A stretch of 64,000 nucleotides of DNA, taken from assembly GCA_949825025.1 (NCBI GenBank), contig OX463779.1, forward strand, positions 26,704,816-26,768,815, in the 5' to 3' direction. The translations under genes were made by a program, and so were the position numbers. Within the stretch, counting starts at the first letter, position 1, and each line of letters starts with the position of its first letter. Positions 10,401-22,600 of this stretch are shown piece by piece. Source of the DNA: Siphlonurus alternatus (lineage: Eukaryota; Arthropoda; Insecta; Ephemeroptera; Siphlonuridae). The notes below the pieces were generated by a model. The model ran no database searches, had not been told where the DNA came from, and saw only the letters and a program-made list of their open reading frames with translations.

Positions 10401-13400
10401 CTAAAAAAGCATGAAAGAGTGATTTAAAAAAAATTCTACCACATGTCAAAAAAACTTACGACCCTTAGCTTTATGTATTTCAACTTTCTAGCTGAAAGTC
10501 CTCCCGCCGAAAATTTAGCGTACGATCGGAACACCATTTCTGGCCCGGTCTGTATACTTGTTGGTGGTTAATTATTTTTATTATTTACTCCCTAAGTTTC
10601 TCATGATTGCCACAATTTAAAATAACACTTGCAATGCATTGTAGTGCTTGTAGTGTGTGCACCTTTCTAATGCAAATGTGTCCTGCAGGTAATTTCACTG
10701 ACGATAGCTGGTCGCTACAACAGTGAGCCGCAGGAGATTGTTCTCCAGACAGAGGCTCGTACTCCTGCTCCCTCTCTTCCCAATGCAACGGCAACAGCAG
10801 GGTCCTCCTCCAGCTCTCTGGGAGAAGCCGGCCCAAGTGGAGTAGGCGGAGCTCGGGCGGTGACCCAGCTTCTGGCCTCGGCAGCAGTCAACTGCACACC
10901 AACTGCGACAGCAACCTCTGCGAGCTCTCAAGGGTCCAGCACCACGCCCACTCCTGCTGCGGCAGAGCAGTTTGCTAGTCCAAATGTAGTGGCACCAGGA
11001 AGTGAACCTATCCCTTTCCCACCCAAAAATGCTGTAGGAACTCCAGCACGACAACCAGGTAGCTACGGACCATTCCCGTTTGCCAGCATGACTCATGCAG
11101 CTCATGCTATGCAGAGCAGGGAGTCTCATCATGCAAGTCCGGCTACACCTGTGGGGCCAACTCCAGCTCCTATTGTTGCTCAGGCATCAGCAACACCAGT
11201 GGTTGCAGCGTCAACATCACCTGCCCCTCAAACGAGGTTCCCTTTCACCCCTCCACCGCCATACCCAGGTACGGCAAGTGGGGGCAGCACCCCTGTGCAA
11301 CAACAGCAGCCAACCCAGTCTACATTGGTCCCACCAGCTGCAAACCAACTACCCCAGGCTCAATTTGTGCCTGTAGTAACCACTCCCCAACCATCTGCCT
11401 TTGTCTCAGCAACCCCAGGACAGCAGCAAACTCCACAGTTCATGGGGGTGCAGTCGACTGCGGCTAACCATTTCCAGCACGCTGCTCAGAAAGTGGCCTC
11501 GAGCATAGCAAACCATGCAGCACGAGCGGCTGCAGCCCCAAACTGTGTGGCGACCTCTAGCACTGCGGCCAATGTTGCCCTCTCCAGCCCTCTCTTGGTT
11601 AATCTGCTACAGAATGATGCTCCATCAGGTCCGTCAAGCAAGATGCCTCCCCCTCCACTGGACAAGCAGAGGAAAGCATCGACCAAGAAAGGCAAACGGA
11701 GGCCTGGAGAAGGAGGTCCCTCTCCCCCTTGTGTCACCCCTCCAGGCTCTCCTCTCACAGAGCTGTCACAACCTCCAAGCTTCACCCCCACCTCCTCTTC
11801 TTCCTTCAACATTTCCATGCCTTCTTTACCCAACATCCCTAACCTGAACCTGTCCCCTCCCCCTCCCCCTGCCTCTCCCACTTCAGATAGCCTGCCCAAG
11901 TTCCCCAGCCAGTCTGAGCTGTTTCAGCCCGTAAGCAGGCCAGTTCCTCCCCTGCAGCAGCCCCCTCCCTCACCGGGCCTTGGCCGAGGGGTAAGTCCTG
12001 CCCCAAGGACTATGATTCCTGTAGCACGAGCCACCCCCTTGGCCAGCGTGAGGCCTCCACCACCGCCTCCTTACCCCAGCACCCAACCTCACTTGGCCAG
12101 GCTCCCGAGACCCCAGCAACCCCAGCAGCAAACTGTCCTCAACTCTGTGCCTTCCCCTCACCCTCACTTGCAGAAGCCGGCTGGACCTTTCCCCAGCTCA
12201 GACTTCAAGTTTGCCAACTCTCTGGACTCTCGTCTCGCTGCTCCCTTGGCTCCGCAGATACAGCAGAAGCCAGTACCTCCTGCTTCACAAGGTCCACAGC
12301 CCTCTGCACTAGCCTCTCCAGGGTGGAGCCAGTTGGGTACTCTGGCTAAGCTTCCTGCTGAGCCACCTCAGAGACTGACTCCATTCACTCAGCCAGCAGG
12401 AATGGAGGTCAAAGAAGCTAGTCAGAAGAACGATAAGAGTCCCCCTCCAAAGTCTCCTCCCCTGACATCTTCAGGTAAACAACGCCAGTTCCTTATAAAC
12501 CCTCTGACTGGCCACTTGGAACCTATGCCCAGTGACAGCAGCTCTGATAGTGAACATGAAGCAGCCCCGGAACCTTTCTTCCCGTTTGGAGAGCGATCCA
12601 ACTCTGTGTTTTCTGACGAAGATGAGTCCAACGTTAGCACGGTTTCTCGTAAGGAGACAGACCAGTCCGATTCGGAGGCCACCATCAAGTCGACAGCTAG
12701 CTCAGAGTCTCGAAAGATGAGCAGTGTGAGACCACAAGACTTGGGCAGCCCCAGTCAGGTGATACCTGTGTTGGCAGCCCAAGCAGTACGGGAAACTGCG
12801 GGAGGAAGTCCTGGCGAGAAAATCAAGCTGAGGTTGAAATTAGAGAAAATTGAACCACCTGTTACACCTGCTTATAAGGTGGATGTGTCTTATGTTAATG
12901 TACCTCCAGTTAAGAAAGTAGTGGATAGGCCATCGTCGAGCAACTCGACTCGTTTGTTTGCTGGGCTCACTGCAGTGTCCTCCCCCCCAGTGGCCGTAGT
13001 GGCCCCAAGTCCCCCCGTGGGAGAGCCCAGGGTACCCCCCCTGCACATATCTCTGCGAGGACGAAACGCTGCAGTTGTAGTGAGCTCCCGTAAAGACGAT
13101 AAAGAACTTCTCTCCTCTGGTACTAGTTCTACGGGAGGAAGTAAAAAATTCAGAGAGAAAGAATTCTCTTGTTCGAACTCTGAAGTCAAAGTGAGTGGTG
13201 TGAGTAACATTTTAGGTTCAGTTGACAGGACAGCTGAGCGCTTAAATAAGCGCAGTAAACTGAATCGTTCTAGGGCCAGGGATAATAGTGCAAGCTTAGG
13301 GGATAGTGGAGTGTTGTCTGGGACACAAAACTCTAGTATATTAGGTGGAATAGTAGTGCCGGTGGGAACAGCAGCTACTACAACTAAAGTTAGAAAGCCA

Positions 13401-16004
13401 TCAAGAACATCAAAAGCAAAAAGTTCTGCTAAAGAACACATTGAAGACATGCTCGCGTTAGATAGATTTGAGCAAAGGGTTGAAATACCTGCAGAAACTT
13501 CTACTGCTTTGGGAGCTGCAGCGACAGCAGCGCCCTCACCAACCAGTGTGCCACCGAAGGGTCCTGGACGGCCAATCAGAGAGCGGCGTGGGGAGAGAAC
13601 TGACCTTGACGATATGCCACTGAGGTCGCGCATCAGAGACAGAGATCCTGATGACCCCACAGGCCTGAGGGAAGTCCTTCGTAGCAGTAGGCACAGTCGA
13701 GAAGAAGAAGACCAGAGCAGGGTTAAAGAGGACCTAGCCAGAGGAACCTTGAGAGTAAGGGCACGAGAAGAGGACACGAAAGTAAAAGAAGAAGAGGAGT
13801 CTGGCAGGCTAGCCTCCAGGAGTAGATTACGAGAAGAGGATGACTCCTCTATACGAAGCAGGAGCCGAGAATCCTCTGATGACAAACTGCGTTCTCGGCT
13901 CCGTGACGAAGAGAAAATACGTGCACGAGGGAGAGACGTTGAAAATGCTACTGCCTCGGACACAGATCTAGCAAAAGTAGTTAAATCTAAGAAAAGAGAC
14001 GTGAGAAAAAGATCGTCCGGGTCGCATACTGGTCACCGGGAACAAAACTTGCTCTCTGGTGGTGGGATTGTGGGTGACCAAGTGCCTGGTGAAAAAGGCG
14101 TCAGTCGAAGGTCAGCTGACCGGGCAAAGGGCTCTCAGTCGCGAAGGACGCGTAGAACCTCTGAGGGTAAGCCTAGCAAGAGTCTCGAGTCCGCAGATGG
14201 GGAGGGAGCTCGACTGGAGAACGGAGTCTCGAGCCACCCGGAGGAGCCCGGACAGCCCAGCGTCAAGGATCTCAGAATCACAGGTAACCTCAGACATGCA
14301 TTTTTGCAGAATTTGCTTTTCTTCAATGCATGATGTACTGACTGTAGTTTATAATATTTTTTTTCTTGTATTACTAGACAAATTGATTTATTTTTAGAAA
14401 ATATTTACCCTCAAAAAACCCTGATTTGTTTACAGTATTCTCTAATGTTTTTAGCCTCCCCCCACAATTCATAATGCAAAATGACATTATTTGCTATTCA
14501 ATGTTGTTAAAGTTACTCGCTACAATGCTTAGTTTTTATATTGTTTCATAGCACTTTTCCTTCAGTTAAGAAATCCCTTGATCTGATAAAACCAAACTTT
14601 GTTATAACGTTCACCAGTGGAGTCTACTCTCAACTTTAACTTTCCAGCTTGTTTTCTTGCATCACTTTAAAGGGGCAGGTGTAAGAAATTATTTAAGTCT
14701 GTGCTATTCATATGATACACTCGAGTTTGCTAACATTTTGATCAGTGGGAAAGAAGTTTCTAGAAATATCATGTTTGTTTAAATTTTTAAACAAGTTTGG
14801 AAGCAGATAGTGTCATACATTTAACAATAAAAACACATCATGTTATTGGTTTTATATAGAAGTTGAGAGCTTTAACATGATTTATAATTTTATAATTATA
14901 AAATTGTAGAGTACGGTGAAGTAGGCAACCTGCAATGTTTGCCTTTATCTCTCAGGTAAATGAAGAACTCTGCTAAAGTTAGTCATGGTCAGCTTTTTTC
15001 CAGATCGCCTCCCCCCCCCCCCTTACTTACCCCTGCAATGTTTGCTTTTATCTCTCAGGTAAATGAAGAACTCCGTCTAAGTCAGTCATGGTTTGCTCTT
15101 TTCCAGATCATCTTCCCCCTCCCCGTTACTTACCCCTGCAATGTTTGCCTTTATCTCTCAGGTAAATGAAGAACTCTGCCAAAGTCAAGGTCAGCTCTTC
15201 TCCAGGTCACCCCCCTTCCCCCCTCCTTCCTGGGGTAATAAAGGCTAATGTTGCGGGGATTGCCGACTTCACCATCCACTGAAATTTTAAAATGTGCATA
15301 GGAAAACTTATATTAAGGGGAAAGTAACACACCCAATCTTAAAAAAAAAAAAAACAAGCAAACATAAAAATTATGAAAAAAATTTAAAATGCCTCCTGTA
15401 CATCCCCTATCTGTAGCTAAAATATCAGGTATACAAATTCGAGCTAGTTTTTTTAGTTATGTATCATTAATTTTTAAAAATAATACCCTTGACACCATTT
15501 TACCCTTTTGGGTGTGGCCAGGCCGATATTTAGCCTTGTCAGTAAGAGTTATCTTTTGCGACCATGCTGAGGCTTACCAGGCTCCCAGAACCCTTTCCTG
15601 CACTCTTCTGGGCTCCTACTACCAGATCTGTGCAGCCTGCAGTGGCAGTGCAATACTGCAGGGCAGCGGAGTATAGACAGCCTTAAGCTGCCTTCCTTCT
15701 ACCAACTCCATAATCTAGTAATCAGTCACACCCATCCCAAGTCACGAAAAGTCTGCCGGGTTCAGGAATCGAACCGGGAACCAGAGCCAGGGGTACTAAC
15801 CACTACACTACAGAGCAGTAAAATTGACTAATTTAACATGAAAGTTCCGTTTCTCCATTTATTTATTATATTTCCCTCATAAGTACATAAATAACAAGTT
15901 AGAGGCAGGAAATTCACAAACAGTCCAATAAGAACAATTCACTTCCTGATTCGGTTAATTTAATTTAGTTAAGTTAACCACTAATTAGAAGTTAGAACCC
16001 TCTT

Positions 16005-16037
<33 letters not shown>

Positions 16038-16607
16038 AGCAACTGTACAAAATTAATTTCTAGTGCATGATTGATTATTATTCAAAATTATTAATTGAAC
16101 ATTTAATTTTTTTCCTCCCAGCCCCCCCCCCCCCCTCCCCAAAGTGGGTAGAAATTTAATTACTGTATTTTAAAAAATGACTTTATATTTCCTTGTAAGA
16201 AGGTTATCATTAGTGTTTTAATACATTTGTACCACTTTTAAAACAATAAATGCTTTCATTTCAATTTATAGGACATTACTAAGCATTGAAAGCATATATA
16301 ATTGTACAAAACACAAATTATAAACAAACAAACAAACAAAAATAGTAATTTATGTTATGTGATGTGTAACATTATAATAAAGGGGATAAGAAAAAAATCT
16401 GTTAACTTCAAACTGTGTTCAGCAAAGAGATGTTATTATTATTTTTGTTAAATTGCTATGTTTTATTCTGCATGGCTTTTTGTTATTTTCTGCACCACCA
16501 TTAATGTGTTGGGCATTTAATGTGACTGTGTGTTTATAAAAACATTATTTTTTTTATTAATTATTTACTTTTTTATTTATTTATTTTAGAAAAGTCAAGA
16601 AAACTTT

Positions 16608-16683
<76 letters not shown>

Positions 16684-19600
16684 TGAGTTGCTACACACCC
16701 AAATATTGAAATTTCCACCAATTTTAACAGTTCACAGGTTATAAAAAGTACTATAATATTCTTCCATTACACTAGTTATTACTTCTTCAAAGATCATCGC
16801 TAGTATTAATAATTTACACTGCTTGCTCTTGCTAATAATTTTACAGATAATTTTGTTTTGTTTTTTAGCTGAAAGCACTGAAATTTTTCAACTAGTGTTT
16901 CTGCAGTGAGCTTCTTCTGTGATAATTATTTTTCCTTGTTCAATAAATCAAAATTATGAAGCCACTAGTTTGAAATTTTCCAACTGAAATGGAAAATTTT
17001 TTGTTATTACTATTGCATATAAGGATAACGTACCTCGAGCTACATAATTGTTTTTTTCAATTCATTTTGATTGCTAAATCCCTGAAAACCAAGAAGATAC
17101 ATGCTGTTTTCTAATCATTATATTACACCTTTCCCTGTACCGTTAAATACATAACTGATCATAGCATTTTGCAGCACAGTTTTTAAGGGTAAGATAACGC
17201 CACCAATGTTAAAAAAAAATCCCTTTCTCCATGTTAAAGTAGTCAACTTTAAAAATTCATAACTCAAAAACTAGATCGTATTTGTACACCTGATATTTTA
17301 GCTACTGATAGGGGGTGTAGAGGAGAACATTTTAAATTTTTTCATAATTTTCGTGTGAGGGATTTTTTTTTAACATTGGTGGCGTTATCTTACCCTTAAG
17401 GCGAGTTAGAGTGTGAAAAAATCTTAGAAATAGTAACATTGCCTAACTCGAGATCTGATATGCAGTAAAAAAATTCATGCATTTTGTCCAATCTGATTAT
17501 TGGTATTGGCAGTTAAATGTAACTTGTAATTTCTTAGCAATTACGGTTCGTTCCTCTTACAACTAAATTGTATGCAAGAAATTTATTTAACTATTAATTC
17601 AGAACATGTTATATTAATAATTTTCTTACATTCAAGTAGCTTGCAAGAGGAAATGAAACAACAAATTCTTAAAATAGCTTGTGAGGCTACAAGAAGAAGT
17701 ATCTAAGCCGTTCTTGTTGTTACAGACTCTCAAGGGATGGCGGTGGCTGTGAAGGTGATATCCCGCGGCTCCAGCAGCTCCAGTAGCAGCAGTTCGAGCT
17801 GCAGCAGTAGCAGCAGTAGCCCCCCAAACTCCGGCGGGCCAAGCTGCAACTCTCAGGAACCCCCTCAGCCTGTCAAATCAGACCTACTGGTGCCTCCCCC
17901 ACCCTCCCAGCTGCAAAGCGAAACTTCTGTGATACTCTCTGCTGCCTCTGACATCAAAATAGAGGAACCTGTTCACCGCAAGGAAGGAAGCAGTAGTGCT
18001 CCTGCTTCTGAGCCTGCATTGCAAGCTCCAAGCAAAATTGATCAACTTTCTAAACTACCTTCTCATCGGACTATTAATAAAATTCAACTTCCAAATACAA
18101 TAACAGCTGTTGCAAAACCATCTCAACAGCATGGTGGTCCTAACTGCATCCAGTCTAAACACCAGGACCAGATAAGTTATAAAAAAAACAGCTCACGTAT
18201 TTCAGAGTCTGCAGACTTGGTTGTGAATAATCGCAAGGTTTCTTTGACTAATCTTAAAAAGATGGCTGAAAAACCTCACTTAGTACAAGGTGATAATTAT
18301 GAGAGAAGTAAACTTGAAGCACTTTTAAAGGCTAAAAGTCTACAAGATTCTAAAGATGTTGCTCTTCCTTCCCTTGATGTGCAAGTGATGACCACCAAGA
18401 TATCAGCTGCTGTGAAGGATGACAAGTTCCTTCATGACAAGCCAGACCCTAGTCTGGACCTAGTTGAGAATAAGACAGTGCCTCCTGCCCAGCCAGTCTC
18501 TGCTGACACCTCGTTGGTCAAAGCTGAGAGGGTGGAGAGTCCCGGAGGAGGAACTCCTCACGAGGCAGGCAACACCCAGGGAGAGGACTCCGGCATTGAG
18601 TCCATGGATGCTTTGTCTGAAAAGAGCCCTAACCAGGGAGAATCTCCTTGTCGCAAAGAAGAAAAAGACAATGAGTCCGTGACAACTCCTGGCCCAACCA
18701 GCACTGAGGAGAGTAAAAATATGGACCTCGTGCCTTCTTCCAGCATCTCAAACGATCACCTTACCCCGTGCTCACCCAGCCAAGACGATACTCCACCAGA
18801 ACTACCATCTTCCTCTAAACTAGAAGAGAGTGCACCAGTTAACGAGGAACCTCAGTGCCATGACCAGCCTAGTGTCTTCCCTTCCAGCTCGGAGCATGAT
18901 AAAGTGGACTCAGTCAGTCTAGAAGCTTGTATTCCTGTACCAGTTCCTGAAGCTACTGAAGAATTAAGGCATGAAGTACCCCCTGAGCAGGTTGCAACTC
19001 CACCAGCGTTACCAACAGAAGTGTCAACTGCCGAACTTACTACACCAGTGGCTTCCAATAACACAGAACCCGTGCGACTAGAGCAGCAGCCTCTGCCAAC
19101 CTCTACGTTGAGTGTCACCTCAAAGTTGGCAGCTGCTCTCACGGACATGCCCACAGTCTTCACACTGCAGTCTGCAAGAAGTCAGGACGCCTCTCCCTTC
19201 AGCATGCACCCACGAGCCAAGATGGTGCCCATCAAGCTGGTAACCCTACCGAAGTGTGCAGCGGCTACTGCGGCAGGACCAGGCCAGGCACTCCTGGAAG
19301 TCAGTATTCCAAAGCCAGAAACTTCGTCATCCTCAACCAGTCCTGTCAAGGTGTTAGTCTCAAAGGTTTCTCCCATGAAACAAAGTGCCATGACGGCAGT
19401 TGTTGTCAAGTCTGTGGTGGTTACTTCCGCATCCAATGTCATCAGCATGGTAGCTGCAAGAACTCCAACACCTTCAGACAATAACGAGGGAGCTCATTCT
19501 TCAGGGGTCCGGTGGGTCCCGCCACAGCCAGTGTCCCTGCCCCCGCCACCTCCCCCTGTTCCCACCCATGTCCTCACCACTCCAGTAGTAGAAGACCCCC

Positions 19601-22600
19601 AACCTATCCGAATCACACCACCTTTATACACATATTCAAACCCTGAAAAACACAGAGACACCCCTTCCCCTCCTCTTCAGGAAGATGCTCATCATGCAGG
19701 CAACAAGAAACAAAGGCAGAGCTCAGTGGATGAAGACAGACATCATAACACAGGGGATGCAACTGTACTAGGAGAGCCCAGCCTTGTATTGCCAGAAGTC
19801 ATGATTGATTGCAAAGACAATGAAGAAGTGGATGATTTGCTAGTTTCACCAACTCAAACCAGTGCACCTGTCTCGTCAGAACTATTACATTCCTCTGAAG
19901 ATCATACTTACGTTGTACGGAGCAAAGGTAAAGAAAGACGATTAGAGCAACTACGTATTGAAATTCCCACAGAGCCCGACACAGAAGAAAAGAAACCAGT
20001 GAGAAGCACAAGATCAAGCTCTCGTCTGGTCAGTCCTGATCTTGCTAAACTTGAACCTGGCAGCTTGAGAACTCCCAAGCTGAGCCCAGCTGACGAGGAG
20101 GTGGTGTCCGCCCTCCATAGCCGAGGCCCCCCCTCCTCGTGTTCTTCCACCTCCTCCGGCAGCAAACTGAGCCCCAACACCGCAACTCCTCGTTCGGGGG
20201 GTAAACGAAAGAGGCAGGAGTCGGAAAGCAGTGCAGCCTCAAGCATTAGAGATGACCAGGATGAGGCCGGCCATTCAGAAAAGCCCTTTCGGAGGGAGGC
20301 ACGGAGGAGTCACACCCCTGATGTTCCTCACGGAGACCCACTGCTAAGGCCGGTCAAGAGGAAGTGTTCTGAGAATGCCGCGGAGCTAATCAAGGCCTGC
20401 ATGGGGCTGGAGGACCTGCCCAGCAAGAAGACCCCCAGCGCACCCAGGCGGGAGGAAGAGAAGAGAAGTCCGTCTGCAGGGAGTACAGGAAGAGAAGACA
20501 AGCCTGATCTGGCAACAACCTCGGCAGAGAAGAAAATGGCCAAGCCTCGGAGAGGTAAGTCTTTGATTTTAATGTCTAAAAACAAACAGTCTTTAATTTG
20601 GGTCTTTTTGGATTTTTGAAGATTTCAAGCTCTTAGTGATAGTTAAGTTTAAATTACAGTACCTGAAAGGGAGAGAACAATAAAATAATAAAAAAATGCA
20701 ACATTTATACACTAAATTTAATTGGTGAATGAAAAAAGCCTATACACACATAAACAACCATCTAAAACATCAACAAACTACAAGGTACAGAAAAAAGGGG
20801 ATATAATTAATATTTAAAATTAGTCAGAAAATAATATATGTGCTGTATACACTAATACAGCATAGGAATTGAAAATAGACAACTTGCATGAACTTTTATA
20901 ATTGCATAATTAAATGGAAAGCCTCGAGTTAGGAAATGTTGTTTTTAACCCCTGAACATCCTTAAAATTATGCTGTAAAAGTATGTGACTTCATATTCAT
21001 GTAAACATTTTATTTATTTATTATTTTAATACTGTATATTTAACCATAGGGAAACATTAGTTACAGCATCGTCTTCTTCAATTGTGAGCATGTTATATGT
21101 TTCAAAAGAATTGAAAACAAAATTAAGATACACAATTCAAAGTTATGCAGCTTATTTAATACTTGAATCATTGTACTTGTGTATAGTCCATTCTGATCTC
21201 TGTTCGTGTTTAACAGGAGGCTCCATGGCCCTGGAAGAGTCCTCGGATGACGAGCCGCTGATTGAGATTGCCGGCAAGAATCGAGGCAGCAGTCGAGGGG
21301 TGAGGGAGGAGCGAACCGGGGCAAGAACACCCCAGCGACACCCGCGGGCCAGCAGCAGGGAGGATGAGGCAAAGTGAGTGCCAACTTATTTTCTGGTATT
21401 GTCTACTTTAGTTTGGTAAAAAATAAACCTAGTAAATTGAAAGATAAGAATTTTTAAAGTTATTTGCTAAAATTTAGAAGACATATAAATTGGGAGTACA
21501 AGACCATATGTTAAAGTTATTAAAAGCTTCAATATTTACTGTAAAGATATTCCCATGATGTAAAAAGAAAGGTGGCCAAACAAGCCTTAATTAACATGCA
21601 ATTAAAGTGAGATAATAATGTTAATAAGTTCCCACTAAAATACCACTGGCGCCAACTATCGGTAGCCGCCGCAAGAAATCCTTTCGCGAGTAACTCGCGA
21701 GTTTGTTAACAACATTACCTCTGCATCGCAAGCTCAATTAACATTTCATATTACTACGAAATAACTATTTAAGACATAAAAAAATAAATAAAACGTTCAA
21801 TTTCCTTATAAAATTTTATTTTCCTTCAATACAATGTGTATATATACACGTACGTATTTAAACACCTAGCAACACGAAAAAAGTACATTACCCAACGTTG
21901 CTTTTCATTCGGAAGAACACTTTTATTTCATTTATTGCAAATAAATCACGCTTTTCACACACATTATAAACACTCTGCACAAATCTAAATATATTTAGGA
22001 TACACCTCCTTTGCTACAGAAGGCTCTATCTTATTTTGTTTCACACGAAAATAATGTAAATGAAAATCATCACATACGGCGAGTGACTTGGCGGCAAGCA
22101 GCTGGTTGTGACCACTGAGATAGGATAAGTAGAAGGATGGGTACTCTACACAATGGGATTTCACAATATCAGCTGATTATAAAGGCATCAGAAACTTACG
22201 AAGTCGAAGTAGAACTTAATAAATTTAAGGACCTAATTATGCATTTTTCTTCCATATTAGAATATTATTGTAAAAAAAATTCAAGAATAAAAAAAATATG
22301 ATTGTGCTTCCTACATTTCTTGTCGACTTTTGAAAGAGTAATAAAGAGAAATTGTTTGACTTACACCGTCTTTATTAAATTTGGCACCTGGCAAATTTGT
22401 GGTGGGACTATGGTGGGAGGCATCAGGTGATCAGGATTGTCATAGCTAGGTCATAGTTTTTTTCCTGCTAAGTAATACCCATCCTTCTACTTATCCTATC
22501 CCCGTGGTCCAACCAGCTGCTTGCCGCCAAGTCACTCGCCGTATGTGATGATTTTCATTTACATTATTTTCGTGTGAAACAAAATAAGATAGAGCCTTCT

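Noticed and set aside
12890..13963. 357-aa open frame antisense to the NCOA6 large exon
   Set aside because: It mirrors the Ser/Arg/Glu-rich coding strand and has no independent domain; the + strand frame joins in phase to conserved NCOA6 exons.
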